A DNA stretch of 64,000 nt from Novosphingobium nitrogenifigens DSM 19370 (GCF_000192575.1 NZ_GL876935.1:88894-152893); one strand, 5' to 3'. Counted from the stretch's first letter, positions 8,832 to 18,271 are shown. The notes: a model not told the origin generated them from the sequence alone. A program made the numbers and translations.

Positions 8832-10388
8832 TCAGAGCATCGCTTCGATCAGAAAGGGACCTTTGCGCGACAGTGCCCCGGCGAGCGCCGCGCGCAGGGA
8901 CGAAACATCACGGACCTGCTCGCTGCCCATGCCAAAGCCACGGGCAAGACTGCACCAGTCGGGAACCGGATCGGCGAGACTGAGCATCGAGAGTGCCTTG
9001 GGTCCGGCATTGCGCACGCCGACCCGCATGAGTTCGATGTTGAGAATGGCGTACGAGGCATTGTTGAGCACGATGACCGTCACGTCGAGCCGCTCGCGCG
9101 CCATGGTCCAGAGCGCCTGACAGGTATAGAGCCCCGATCCGTCCGCCTGCAACGCGATGACGCGGCGATCGGGACAGGCGACGGCCGCCCCGGTCGCGAG
9201 CGGCAACCCCTGACCAATGGCGCCCCCGGTAATGACCAGCCAGTCGTGCGGAGCAGCTCCAGCGGTCGCGGCATAGAGCGTCGCACTCGCCGTCAATCCT
9301 TCGTCGGTGACGATCGCATTGTCGGGCATCAGGTCGGCAACCACCGCACCGATGGACAAAGGATCGAGCCGTTCGGGATCGGCAAGCTCCGGCACGGCCC
9401 GCACCGCCCGGCCAGCCGGTTCCGTCGGAGCCTCCAGCACGGCGGCAAGGTCGGCAAGCGCGGCATGGGCGTCTTCGCGCAAGGAGGCGAGCCGGACGAG
9501 ACGAGCCTCGGGCGGGGCCAGTTCGCTCGGCTTGCCCGGATAGGCAAAGAACGCCACCGGCGGCTCACACCCGCAAAAGACGATAGTCCGGTAAGCGGCG
9601 AGATAGTCGGCGCCCTGCTCGGGGAAATAGGGCAAACGCTCGACCGCAACCCGGCCTGCGCCCCGTTCCACCCGCGCCGGGAATGTCTCGGCAACCAGCT
9701 TCGCCCCGGTCGCCGCCGCGATCCTGCCCGCAAGATCGAGCGCATCGGCCCGCAGCGCTCGCCCGCCCAGAAACAGGGCGCAAGGCCCCTCGGCGTGACG
9801 CAGGGCTTCGGCCGCCTCGGTAACCGCTTCGGCAGGCGCACGCGGGGACGCGGGCAGCACGCGCGGGGCAACCGGCGCGGAACCCTCGCTCCAGGCATGG
9901 TCGGCAGGCACGATTACCGTCGCCACCTGTCCGGGATAGGTCATCGCCGCCAGATGCGCTTCGGCCCCGGCCTGCGCCAGGTCACGCGGCGAATGCGCGA
10001 CCCGCACCCAATCGGACATCGGCCTTGCCACACCCGCAGCATCGGACGTCAACGGCGCATTGTAATGCAAGTGATAGGTCGCATGATCGCCGACCATATT
10101 GATGACCGGGCTGGCCGCGCGGCGGGCGTTGTGCAGGTTGGCAAGGCCATTGGCGAGCCCCGGCCCCAGATGGAGCAGCGTGACCGCCGGTTTTCCCGCC
10201 ATGCGGGCATAGCCGTCGGCAGCCCCGGTCACGACCCCTTCGAACAGTCCGAGCACCGCACGCATGCCGTCCTGCCGGTCGACGGCAGCGACAAGCTGCA
10301 TCTCGGACGTGCCCGGATTGGCGAAACAGGTATCGACGCCGCAAGCTCGCAAAGTGGCGACAAAGGCCTCTGCCCCGTTCATCGACAT
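8832..10388 (-). CDS. Thiamine-diphosphate-dependent enzyme, acetolactate synthase / benzoylformate decarboxylase type
   Basis: The protein has 518 residues. The start at 10388 is chosen because AGGAG lies five bases upstream; the longer open frame to 10568 has no such site. The N-terminal pyrimidine-binding domain has FANPGTSEMQ and the cofactor-activating Glu50 in GLFEGVVTGAADGYARM. A central domain follows, then the C-terminal pyrophosphate domain with GAIGQGLPLATGAAVA and the metal/ThDP motif ALQADGSGLYTCQALW...LNNASYAIL. Proteins of this kind decarboxylate 2-keto acids or ligate the product to an acceptor. It lacks an adjacent regulatory subunit such as ilvN, so it is probably not the housekeeping acetohydroxyacid synthase. 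The substrate is undetermined. Confidence 0.9.
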   Translation of the reverse strand: MSMNGAEAFVATLRACGVDTCFANPGTSEMQLVAAVDRQDGMRAVLGLFEGVVTGAADGYARMAGKPAVTLLHLGPGLANGLANLHNARRAASPVINMVGDHATYHLHYNAPLTSDAAGVARPMSDWVRVAHSPRDLAQAGAEAHLAAMTYPGQVATVIVPADHAWSEGSAPVAPRVLPASPRAPAEAVTEAAEALRHAEGPCALFLGGRALRADALDLAGRIAAATGAKLVAETFPARVERGAGRVAVERLPYFPEQGADYLAAYRTIVFCGCEPPVAFFAYPGKPSELAPPEARLVRLASLREDAHAALADLAAVLEAPTEPAGRAVRAVPELADPERLDPLSIGAVVADLMPDNAIVTDEGLTASATLYAATAGAAPHDWLVITGGAIGQGLPLATGAAVACPDRRVIALQADGSGLYTCQALWTMARERLDVTVIVLNNASYAILNIELMRVGVRNAGPKALSMLSLADPVPDWCSLARGFGMGSEQVRDVSSLRAALAGALSRKGPFLIEAML

Positions 10389-10504
10389 GTCGCTCCTCTC
10401 TTGTCGTTTCCATGCTTGATGACCGGTATCGTGAGCCTTCGCCAAGCCTTTGGTCAACCGGAAAAAACGGTGCAAAAACGCCCCCAAGACGACGCCGAAA
10501 CGAC

Positions 10505-10556
10505 GCCAAAAACGACCGGCGGGCCGGTCCGCCATGACAGCGAACCGGCCCGCCGG
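10505..10556 (-). terminator. Intrinsic terminator after the small exported protein gene
   Basis: A 13-bp perfect stem (10516-10528 with 10544-10556, GC-rich) has a 15-nt loop and is followed on the minus strand by GTCGTTTTT. It sits just past the stop of the 108-residue exported protein gene. Confidence 0.75.
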
Positions 10557-10582
10557 AGATATGGACATCTGCGCCCGAAGGT

Positions 10583-10909
10583 TCAGTGGCCGATCGCGCG
10601 CGACGTCGCGTTTTCCTCGGCATTCAACCGATGCTGTTCGGCGCGGGTGATCCGGCCGCCGTTCGCACGGGCATAGGCGCGATCCTGCCGGGCAATCGCG
10701 CGGTCGCTGGCGCGCAGGGCGCGCGCTTCGCGTCCGGTGATTTCGCCACGACGGCGTTCGGCATTGATGCGGTGGATCTGGTGATGTTCGCGTGCCAGGA
10801 CTTCGGCCTGCCGCGGGTGACGCTGACCCCAGTCCGCCGCCATCGACGGCGTGGCAAACGTCAGCAGCGAAGCGGCACCGGCAAGGGCGAGGATCAACTT
10901 GGACTTCAT
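10583..10909 (-). CDS. Small exported helical protein of unknown function
   Basis: The protein has 108 residues: a clear signal peptide (LILALAGAASLLTFATPSMA, cleavage before ADWG), then a charged, almost wholly helical mature region rich in Arg, Ala and His. Motifs include HPRQAEVLAREHHQIHRIN, GEITGREARAL and GGRITRAEQHRLNAEEN. Similar short secreted proteins with HPRR..VL.R...RIN and NGG.IT..EQ..LN.EEN are common in Proteobacteria but have no assigned role, to my knowledge. It is transcribed alone and ends at a strong terminator (10505-10556). Periplasmic location is inferred from the signal peptide. Confidence 0.85.
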   Translation of the reverse strand: MKSKLILALAGAASLLTFATPSMAADWGQRHPRQAEVLAREHHQIHRINAERRRGEITGREARALRASDRAIARQDRAYARANGGRITRAEQHRLNAEENATSRAIGH

Positions 10910-11008
10910 GGTTCTCTCTCCGAGACGTCGGCGCGGTCTTTCCGTCCGACGCCCCGGATATGGCGCGAGTCCTTTGAACCGCGCGTGAGAGATCCTTTCA
11001 CCCGCCGT

Positions 11009-12121
11009 TCACGCGAGGGCGAACGCATCCTCCTGTCCCAACTCGATATATCGGGCGAGGTGGAAATCCTCGTCGCCCAGTTCGTGCCCGATCATGATCA
11101 GCCGCTTGGCATAATGCGACAGCGCCAGTTCCCAGGTCATGCCGATCCCGCCATGCATCTGGATGGCTTCCTCGGCAACGAGCGAGCCGACCTTGCCGAT
11201 CGTCACCTTGGCCGCACTGGCTGCGCGTTCACGCTCCAGCCGGTCGCCACGATAACGGTCGGCGGCATTGATCGCGGCGCTGCGGGCCTGTTCGATTTCC
11301 AGGGCGAGCGTTGCCATGCGATGCTGCAAGGCCTGGAACTTGCCGATGGGGATGCCGAACTGCTTGCGTGTGCGCAGATAGTCGAGCGTCATGGCCCGCA
11401 AGGTATCCATGACCGCCACCGCTTCCCATGACAGCGCCACCAGAGCGAGCGAACGCGCCTGTTCCAGCACCGGCCCGGCCTGGCCGATCTCGCCCACCGG
11501 CACCCCGGGCGTTGCCGCAAACGTGACGTCTCCGGCCGAACCGCCATCGGCCAGGAGATAGTCCCGCACGAAGAGCCCGGGCGCGCTCTTGTCCACCAGG
11601 AACGTCGACAGCCCCTCACCCGCGCGCGCCACGACCAGCAGACGGTCGAGACTGCCGGCGCAGGAAACGACCGTCTTCACGCCGTCGAGTACCCAGCCAT
11701 CGCCGACCCGGGTTGCACGGGTTTCGATGGCCGCAGGATCGAACGCCGTCCCGGCCTCTTCCTGGGCCAGACCGATCACGCTTTCCCCGGCAATCAGGCT
11801 GGCAAGGCCCTCGACTTCTCCTGCTGCGGCCAGAACATGTCCCGCCTGTAGCGCAGCGAGCCAGGGGCCGGTGACCAGCGCCCGTCCGATTTCCCCGAAG
11901 ACGACACCGACATCGAACGACGAGCCGCCGAAACCGCCGACGCTTTCCTCGAACAGGGCGCCGACCGCCCCGAGTTCGGCCATCTGCGTCCAGATCGCAC
12001 GCGACCACCCGGTGCCCTCGAACGCGACCGCGTTGCGGGCGGCAAAGGGAAAACGGTCGGAGAGGAAACGTCCCAACGAATCGACCAGCATCTGCCGGTC
12101 TTCACCCAGCGAAAAATCCAT
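11009..12121 (-). CDS. Acyl-CoA dehydrogenase, smaller partner of a tandem pair
   Basis: The 370-residue flavoprotein is of the acyl-CoA dehydrogenase family. It has an N-terminal helical domain starting MDFSLGEDRQMLVDSLGRFL, a beta middle domain, and a C-terminal helical domain with RKQFGIPIGKFQALQHRMA and the FAD-contacting EEAIQMHGGIGMTWELALSHY. The family forms 2-enoyl-CoA from saturated acyl-CoA and passes electrons to ETF. The start lies three bases past the stop of the larger partner, so the two are co-translated. In sterol- and side-chain-degrading bacteria such pairs form heterotetramers in which neither subunit is a complete enzyme; the same arrangement is likely here, but the substrate is unknown. 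Confidence 0.93.
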   Translation of the reverse strand: MDFSLGEDRQMLVDSLGRFLSDRFPFAARNAVAFEGTGWSRAIWTQMAELGAVGALFEESVGGFGGSSFDVGVVFGEIGRALVTGPWLAALQAGHVLAAAGEVEGLASLIAGESVIGLAQEEAGTAFDPAAIETRATRVGDGWVLDGVKTVVSCAGSLDRLLVVARAGEGLSTFLVDKSAPGLFVRDYLLADGGSAGDVTFAATPGVPVGEIGQAGPVLEQARSLALVALSWEAVAVMDTLRAMTLDYLRTRKQFGIPIGKFQALQHRMATLALEIEQARSAAINAADRYRGDRLERERAASAAKVTIGKVGSLVAEEAIQMHGGIGMTWELALSHYAKRLIMIGHELGDEDFHLARYIELGQEDAFALA

Positions 12122-12124
12122 GGA

Positions 12125-13321
12125 TCAGAGCTCCAGAATGGCCTTGGTGATGATTTCGCGCTGGACCTCGTTCGATCCGCCGAAAATCGACAGCTTGCGG
12201 TTGTTGAAATATTGCGTGGCGACGGGCCCCGCCCAGTCGGGGCCGACCGGTTGCCCGTTCCATCCGCCCTCGAACGCCTCGGGCACCCACGGGCGCGCGA
12301 ATTGCCCGGCCGCGCGGCGCATCAGGTCGTCGATCTGCTGGCGGATTTCGGTGCCCCGGATCTTGAGCATCGAGCTTTCGGCGACCGGCGCGGCCCCTGC
12401 CCCGGCGGCGGCCAGCACGCGCAAGTTCGTCGTCTTCATGTTTTCCAGCTCGATCTCGAGCCGGGCAAGCCGTGCGGCGAAATGCGGGTCCTGTGCGAGA
12501 GGACGACCGTTGCGGCGCTCGGTCCGGGCGATTTCCTTCAATTCCTCGAAAGCGGACATCGAACTGCCGACCCCGGCGATATTGGTCCGCTCATAAGTCA
12601 GGAGGTACTTGGCGTAAGTCCAGCCGCGGTTTTCCTCGCCCACAAGGTTCTCGACCGGAACACGCACGTCGGTGAAGAAGACCTCGTTCACTTCATGATC
12701 GCCCGAAAGCAGGCGGATCGGCCGCACCTCGATCCCCGGCGTTGCCATGTCGATCAGGAGAAAGCTGATCCCGTCCTGCTTCTTGCCCTCGGTCGAGGTC
12801 CGCACGAGGCAGAACATCATGTTGGCGAACTGTGCCAGCGTGGTCCACGTCTTCTGCCCGTTGACGACATAATGATCGCCATCGCGCACCGCGCTCGTCT
12901 TGAGCCCGGCAAGGTCCGACCCCGCGCCCGGCTCGGAATAGCCCTGACACCACCAGTCGCTCCCGTCGAGAATGCGCGGCAGCCATTTGCGTTTCTGTTC
13001 TTCCGAACCGTATTTCAACAGGACCGGGCCAATCATCGAAACCCCGAACGGCAGGATGCGCGGCGCATGGGCAAGCGCAGTCTCGGTCTCGAAAATGAAG
13101 CGTTGCATGACGCTCCAACCCGGCCCTCCCCAATCAACCGGCCAGTGATTGGCGAACCAGCCCCGGCTGTTGAGAATGGCGTGCCATTCCTCGTGCTCGG
13201 CCTTGGTCAGGTGCTGTCCCCGCCGCGTCTTGTCGGAAAGCCGCTGCGGCAGGTTTTCAGCAAGGAAGGCGCGCACTTCGTCGCGAAACGCCTCTTCCTC
13301 GGGCGTGAATGTCAGATCCAT
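12125..13321 (-). CDS. Acyl-CoA dehydrogenase, larger partner of a tandem pair
   Basis: The protein has 398 residues beginning MDLTFTPEEEAFRDEVRAFL. The FAD/substrate segment is WCQGYSEPGAGSDLAGLKTS, followed by NGQKTWTT and FFTDVRVPVENLVGEENRGW. The C-terminus has FGGSNEVQREIITKAILEL, where the family's FAD contact lies. GGGAGAGC precedes the ATG at 13321 at a fair distance. It leads a two-gene operon with the smaller dehydrogenase. A TTAATCGATTAA palindrome 49 bases upstream may be the operator for a repressor that is not encoded next door. Confidence 0.94.
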   Translation of the reverse strand: MDLTFTPEEEAFRDEVRAFLAENLPQRLSDKTRRGQHLTKAEHEEWHAILNSRGWFANHWPVDWGGPGWSVMQRFIFETETALAHAPRILPFGVSMIGPVLLKYGSEEQKRKWLPRILDGSDWWCQGYSEPGAGSDLAGLKTSAVRDGDHYVVNGQKTWTTLAQFANMMFCLVRTSTEGKKQDGISFLLIDMATPGIEVRPIRLLSGDHEVNEVFFTDVRVPVENLVGEENRGWTYAKYLLTYERTNIAGVGSSMSAFEELKEIARTERRNGRPLAQDPHFAARLARLEIELENMKTTNLRVLAAAGAGAAPVAESSMLKIRGTEIRQQIDDLMRRAAGQFARPWVPEAFEGGWNGQPVGPDWAGPVATQYFNNRKLSIFGGSNEVQREIITKAILEL

Positions 13322-13369
13322 GGCGATGCTCTCCCGGTATGCACGAACGGAGCTTGGCGCCCCATTTCA

Positions 13370-13381
13370 TTAATCGATTAA
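13370..13381. promoter_or_regulatory. Palindrome TTAATCGATTAA upstream of the acyl-CoA dehydrogenase pair
   Basis: A perfect 12-bp palindrome lies 49-60 bases before the start of the larger acyl-CoA dehydrogenase. Size and position fit an operator of a TetR- or MarR-type repressor, but none is encoded beside it. Confidence 0.35.
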
Positions 13382-13478
13382 CATACCGAGCCCGGAAGGC
13401 AACTGACCATTTCGGCAAGCGTGGTCGATGAACCGGACAGACCGCCGTTCGTGGTCCAAATCACAGCAAGAATCGCAA

Positions 13479-13492
13479 CATGATGCATCATG
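13479..13492. promoter_or_regulatory. Palindrome CATGATGCATCATG, candidate operator
   Basis: This is a perfect 14-bp palindrome. Its core TGATGCATCA recurs exactly at 24509-24518, just upstream of the SDR gene. It sits 278 bases before the sulfotransferase start. The candidate ligand is the GntR/FCD regulator encoded at 18319-18990. Confidence 0.35.
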
Positions 13493-13769
13493 GGGCCGCC
13501 TGAACGGTTTTTCGATGTAACCCGTCTCATACGTCTAACGACGTATTATCCGGCCGACGCCCCTGTGTTTTAAGCCCGATAGAGCATGGGCCAATTCTGC
13601 CACAATGGATTAATGGAACTATAAACGACTGATTAAACGATATTTTGTTGTTGCATCGTAACCACACATCGCACGCCATCGAATAGAGGGCGTGCATGAA
13701 CACTTGGCAATAGCGTTACGACGGGCGCACAAATGCGCGGGGAATGCAGGGAAGGATCAGGGGAATTTC

Positions 13770-15722
13770 ATGGGGGATCATGAAGCCATGAGCGGAAACA
13801 CCGGCTTGTCCGGCAGCGACAGCTTCGCACTCCCTGCCGGTGCCACCGGCAGCTACACGCGCGCCATCGAACGGGCGCGGTATCTTCTCGACCGGGCTCC
13901 CGGCCTTGCCGAAGAACAGGCTCGTGAAATTCTCGCCGTGGTCCCGGCCAGCGGTGAAGCGCATCTCGTGCGCGGCCTTGCCCTTGCAGGGATGCACCGC
14001 CTCGACGAAGCGGTCACCGCCCTGCGGGAATCCGTCCGCCGCAGCCCCGACAACTATGAGGCATGGCGCGCTCTGGGCGAACAGCTCGTCCTGCTCGGCG
14101 ACAGCGGCGGGGCCGACTTCGCCTTTGCGCAGCAATTGCGCTGCCAGGCCAAGGATCCCCAGTTGCAGGCCGCCGCCGTTGCCATGGTGCGCAACGATGT
14201 CCCCGTCGCCGAACGCCTGCTCAAGCAATTCCTCAAACAGCATCCCACCGACATCGCCGCCTTGCGCATGCTGGCCGAAGTCGCGGGCCGGATCGGGCGT
14301 TATCGCGACGCCATCTACCTGCTCGAACATGCGCTTGAACTGGCGCCCAGCTTCGACACCGCGCGTTTCAATCTCGCCACCGCGCTCTACCGCTTCGGCG
14401 AAAATGCCAAGGCGCTCGAACAACTCGACCTGCTGCTCGCCAAGCAGCCGCGCCACAGTTCGTACCGCAACCTTGCCGCAGCCGCGCTCGGTCGCATCGG
14501 CGACCTCGATGCAGCCATTGCGCACTACGAATATCTGGTCGAGCGCCACCCTGCCGCATCCAAGATCTGGATGAGCTACGGCCACTCGCTCAAGACCGTC
14601 GGACGTCAGGCCGATGCGGTCGACGCCTATCGCCGCTGCATCGCGCTCGAACCGGGCTATGGCGAAGCATGGTGGAGCCTTGCCAACCTCAAGACGGTCC
14701 ATCTGGGCAAGGAGGACATCGCCGCGATGACATCCGCCCTTGCCGACGGCGCCGAACGGCTCAGCGTCGAGGATCGCTACCACCTCCATTTCGCGATCGG
14801 CAAAGCGCACGAGGATCTCGGGCAGGATGAAGAGGCTTTTGCCGCCTATGACGACGGCAATCGCCTGCGCCGCACCGAACTCCATTACGATGCCGATGAA
14901 ATGTCCGCGCTCGTCGATCGTTCGATCCGCACGCTGACCCCCGCCTTTTTCGCCGGACTGGCCGGAGGCGGATGCAACAAGGCCGACCCGATCTTCATCG
15001 TCGGCATGCCGCGCGCCGGCTCGACCCTGATCGAACAGATCCTTGCCAGCCACCCCATGATCGAAGGCACGCAGGAGCTGCCCGAAATCATGGCGATCGC
15101 CCGGCGGTTGGGTGCCGAACACCTCGAGAGCAAGTTTCCCGAAACGCTGTCACCCAAGGACAAGCTTGCCGAACTGGGCGAGGAATACTTGCGTGAAACG
15201 CGCATCCAGCGCCGTACCGATCGCCCGCTGTTCATCGACAAGATGCCCAACAACTGGCAGCATATCGGCCTCATTCACCTGATCCTTCCCAATGCGAAGA
15301 TCATCGACGCGCGGCGCCATCCGCTCGCTTGCGGTTATTCCAATTTCAAGCAGCACTTCGCCCGTGGTCAGGCCTTTTCCTACGACCTCACGACGATGGG
15401 CCGCTATTATGCCGACTATGTCCGGCTGATGGACCATTTCGACACGGTCCTGCCCGGCCGGGTCCTGCGTGTGTTCCATGAAGCGGTGATCGAGGACACC
15501 GAAGCGCAAGTGCGGCGCCTGCTCGACTATGTCGGGGTCGATTTCGATCCGGCGTGCCTGCGCTTCCACGAAAACCGCCGCCCGGTCCGTACCGCCAGTT
15601 CCGAACAGGTCCGCCGCCCGATCAATCGCGACGGGATGGACCAATGGCAGCGCTTCGACCGCTGGCTCGATCCGCTTCGCGAGGCTTTGGGCCCTGTTCT
15701 GGAGACATATCCTTACGCCTGA
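13770..15722 (+). CDS. TPR-repeat protein with C-terminal sulfotransferase domain
   Basis: The protein has 650 residues. About residues 15-390 are tandem tetratricopeptide helices, for example ARYLLDRAPGLAEEQAREIL and DAIYLLEHALELAPSFDTAR. A sulfotransferase domain follows, with the PAPS 5'-phosphosulfate loop DPIFIVGMPRAGSTLIEQIL near residue 405 and the 3'-phosphate region DARRHPLACGYSNFKQHF near 515. The family moves sulfate from PAPS to a hydroxyl or amine, with the TPR part presumably presenting a protein or peptide. The start at 13770 is preceded by AGGGG at seven bases; an in-frame ATG at 13692 and one at 13788 are less likely. The stop lies 59 bases before a TonB receptor, a pairing I know from sphingomonads, whose meaning is not established. 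Confidence 0.9.
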   Translation: MGDHEAMSGNTGLSGSDSFALPAGATGSYTRAIERARYLLDRAPGLAEEQAREILAVVPASGEAHLVRGLALAGMHRLDEAVTALRESVRRSPDNYEAWRALGEQLVLLGDSGGADFAFAQQLRCQAKDPQLQAAAVAMVRNDVPVAERLLKQFLKQHPTDIAALRMLAEVAGRIGRYRDAIYLLEHALELAPSFDTARFNLATALYRFGENAKALEQLDLLLAKQPRHSSYRNLAAAALGRIGDLDAAIAHYEYLVERHPAASKIWMSYGHSLKTVGRQADAVDAYRRCIALEPGYGEAWWSLANLKTVHLGKEDIAAMTSALADGAERLSVEDRYHLHFAIGKAHEDLGQDEEAFAAYDDGNRLRRTELHYDADEMSALVDRSIRTLTPAFFAGLAGGGCNKADPIFIVGMPRAGSTLIEQILASHPMIEGTQELPEIMAIARRLGAEHLESKFPETLSPKDKLAELGEEYLRETRIQRRTDRPLFIDKMPNNWQHIGLIHLILPNAKIIDARRHPLACGYSNFKQHFARGQAFSYDLTTMGRYYADYVRLMDHFDTVLPGRVLRVFHEAVIEDTEAQVRRLLDYVGVDFDPACLRFHENRRPVRTASSEQVRRPINRDGMDQWQRFDRWLDPLREALGPVLETYPYA

Positions 15723-15781
15723 CTTCAGGTTGCGGGGGGTCGCAGCCGAAATATTTCACTCTGCAAAAAGGGGGTAAAACC

Positions 15782-18208
15782 GTGCAGATTTTCATGAGGG
15801 ATCAATTGCTTTCAGCGCGCGGCGCGCTGGTCGCGGCGATGTTGTCGTCGGTGGCCATGCCTGCTTTCGCGCAAGAGGCGCCGGCCGTGCAGACGCCTGC
15901 CGCCGCCGCTCCGGGGGAAATCGTCGTCACCGCGACACGCCGCAGCGAAAGCGCGCAGAAGGTTCCGATCAGCCTTCAGGCGCTGGGCACCGCGACGCTT
16001 GAACAGCATCAGGTCCAGAGCTTCGACGACTATGTGAAGCTGCTGCCGTCGGTGTCGTTCAACTCGTTCGGTCCGGGCCAGAGCCAGGTCTATTTCCGCG
16101 GCATCAACAGCGGCGGTGACGGCCTCGACGTGGGCTCGCTCCCCACCGTCGGTACTTATCTCGACGATATCCCGGTGACTACGGTCGGCAACTCGATCGA
16201 CCTTCACCTTTACGACATCAACCGCGTCGAAGCGCTCGCCGGGCCGCAGGGTACCCTGTTCGGTGCCAGCTCGCTTGCCGGTACGTTGCGCATCATCACC
16301 AACAAGCCGGTGATGGACAAGATCGAAGGCGGCTACGACCTTCAGGTCAACAAGTTCGGCAAGGGCAATGCGGGCGGCACCGCCGAAGCGTTCATCAACC
16401 TGCCGCTCGCGCACAACGTCGCGATCCGTCTCGTCGGCTATTACGAGCATGACGGCGGCTACATCGACAACACCTACAAGGAACGCACGTTCCAGCTCGA
16501 CGACGGCGACCCGACCACCAAGACGACGGTCAACAATGACAAGTACGTCGGCAAGAACCAAAACGACGTCGACACCTACGGTGGCCGCGCGACGCTGAAG
16601 ATCGATCTCGACAGCGACTGGTCGGTCACCCCGCAGCTGATCTACCAGAAGCAGATCTCGCACGGCTCGTTCCTGTTCGATCCCAATGCAGGTGACCTGA
16701 CCGTCCACGACTTCATCGGTCAGGTGAACCGCGACGAATTCGTGCAGGCAGCGGGTACAATCCAGGGCAAGATCAGCAACTGGGACTTCACGTACTCGGC
16801 CGGGTACATGGACCGCCACAAGCACCAGACGCTTGATTATTCGTACTACTCGGTCGCCTACGACCACTACTCGATCTCGGCAGGTTCTGCTGCCAAGGGA
16901 ACCTACTACTACTACACCAAGTTCCCCGACGGTCACGGTGGCTACCTCGACCCGGATCAGTTCGAATACGTCAACATGCATTACACGAAGCAGACGCACG
17001 AAGTGCGCCTCGCTTCGCCATCGACGGGGCCGGTCAAGGTCACCATCGGTGCATTCTATCAGCGCCAGACCGACCAGATCGCGACGGACTTCACCGTTGC
17101 GGGCGTGTCCGAAACCGGCGTTCCCACGCCCAACACGGCCATTCAGCCGCTCGACGCCTTCCCCGACGTGATCTTCCTCAAGCGGCTCTATCGCGTCGAC
17201 CGCGACACGGCGCTGTTCGGCGAAGGATCGTGGGACATCACGCCCCATCTGACGTTGACGGCCGGTATTCGCGGCTTCCATGTCAACAACTCGCTTTACG
17301 GGTTCTCAGGGATCGGCGCCACCGGTCGCAAGGCGTCGTGCGCGCCGACCAGTGACGCATTCTACCCCTGCATCAGCGTGAACAAGGATTATCAGGAGTC
17401 GGGCGAAACCCACAAGGCGAGCCTCGCGTGGAAGATCACCCCGCGCCAGATGATCTACTTCACCTATTCGACCGGCTTCCGTCCGGGCGGCAACGACCGC
17501 CGCGCGGGCACCCCGTCGTATCAGGCGGACCGCCTGACCAACTACGAACTGGGCTGGAAGACGACCTGGTTCAACAACCACATCCGCTTCAACGGCGCGC
17601 TGTTCCGGGAAAACTGGTCGAAGATCCAGTTCTCGCTCCCCGGTGCCAACGGGCAGACCTATCTGCTCAATGCCCCTGGTGGCGCGGTCGTGATGGGTGT
17701 GGAAAGCGACGCGGGTTACTACAACCACGGCTTCTCGCTGACCGGCTCGATGGCCTACATCGACGCACATCTCGACGACGACTTCTGCAACTCGCGCGGC
17801 TGCACGCCCAAGGGCACCCAGCTTCCCGCGACGCCGAAGTTCAAGATGAACGCGACGGCTCGCTACGAATGGCGCGATTCGCCGCACAAGCCGTTCCTGC
17901 AGGGAACGGTGTCGCACCAGAGCGGCACCCGCGCCGCGCTGCTTGACAGCTATGTCTATCCGGCGACGAACTATCTCGGCGAAACCGTGAACCAGTTCGG
18001 ATACACCGGCGCGTTCACGACCTTCGACTTCTCGGCAGGCGCCTATTTCAAGACGCTCAAGGTCGAAGCGTTCATCACCAACGCGTTCGATACACGCGGC
18101 ATCCTGTCCAAGGCCGCTGCCTGCGCCCTTGCGGAATGCCGTGCCGACGCACGCGTCTATCCGACCAAGCCGCAGCAGTTCGGTCTGAAGCTGTCGCAGC
18201 GGTTCTGA
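15782..18208 (+). CDS. TonB-dependent outer-membrane receptor, GTG start
   Basis: The protein has 808 residues. A GTG at 15782 is chosen because GGGGG lies seven bases upstream; the first ATG, at 15794, is four codons later and poorly spaced. A signal peptide ends near AMPAFAQ. The plug carries GEIVVTATRRSESAQKVPIS, YFRGINSGG, TVGTYLDDIPVTT and VEALAGPQGTLFGASSLAGT. The barrel is tyrosine-rich and ends in GLKLSQRF, the terminal Phe expected for BAM recognition. It is a FecA/CirA-like importer of the large sphingomonad set. It follows the TPR-sulfotransferase in one transcript and ends at a strong terminator. With the converging OPT transporter and catabolic genes it may take up a peptide-like compound; this is inference from neighbourhood. 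Confidence 0.93.
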   Translation: MQIFMRDQLLSARGALVAAMLSSVAMPAFAQEAPAVQTPAAAAPGEIVVTATRRSESAQKVPISLQALGTATLEQHQVQSFDDYVKLLPSVSFNSFGPGQSQVYFRGINSGGDGLDVGSLPTVGTYLDDIPVTTVGNSIDLHLYDINRVEALAGPQGTLFGASSLAGTLRIITNKPVMDKIEGGYDLQVNKFGKGNAGGTAEAFINLPLAHNVAIRLVGYYEHDGGYIDNTYKERTFQLDDGDPTTKTTVNNDKYVGKNQNDVDTYGGRATLKIDLDSDWSVTPQLIYQKQISHGSFLFDPNAGDLTVHDFIGQVNRDEFVQAAGTIQGKISNWDFTYSAGYMDRHKHQTLDYSYYSVAYDHYSISAGSAAKGTYYYYTKFPDGHGGYLDPDQFEYVNMHYTKQTHEVRLASPSTGPVKVTIGAFYQRQTDQIATDFTVAGVSETGVPTPNTAIQPLDAFPDVIFLKRLYRVDRDTALFGEGSWDITPHLTLTAGIRGFHVNNSLYGFSGIGATGRKASCAPTSDAFYPCISVNKDYQESGETHKASLAWKITPRQMIYFTYSTGFRPGGNDRRAGTPSYQADRLTNYELGWKTTWFNNHIRFNGALFRENWSKIQFSLPGANGQTYLLNAPGGAVVMGVESDAGYYNHGFSLTGSMAYIDAHLDDDFCNSRGCTPKGTQLPATPKFKMNATARYEWRDSPHKPFLQGTVSHQSGTRAALLDSYVYPATNYLGETVNQFGYTGAFTTFDFSAGAYFKTLKVEAFITNAFDTRGILSKAAACALAECRADARVYPTKPQQFGLKLSQRF

Positions 18209-18231
18209 ACCAAGGCACAGCACCAAGGAAA

Positions 18232-18271
18232 GGGGCCGCGCGGGACATGTCCCGCGCGGCCCTTCTCTTTT
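18232..18271 (+). terminator. Strong intrinsic terminator, 30-bp perfect palindrome
   Basis: Fifteen-base arms (18233-18247 and 18248-18262) pair perfectly around CATG and are followed by TTCTCTTTT. It ends the TonB receptor transcript and may also stop the converging GntR transcript. Confidence 0.9.

Larger units (their letters stand above)
13322..13769. other. 448-bp divergent control region
   Basis: This gene-free stretch separates the acyl-CoA dehydrogenase operon (minus) from the sulfotransferase-receptor pair (plus). It is distinctly AT-richer than the flanking genes around 13600-13660 and contains two palindromes, at 13370-13381 and 13479-13492. I see no RNA gene or small coding frame with a ribosome site. 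Confidence 0.6.

Noticed and set aside
8790..10676. Plus-strand frame of 628 codons
   Set aside because: Antisense to the ThDP enzyme gene; translation is Arg/Gly/His-rich without domains.
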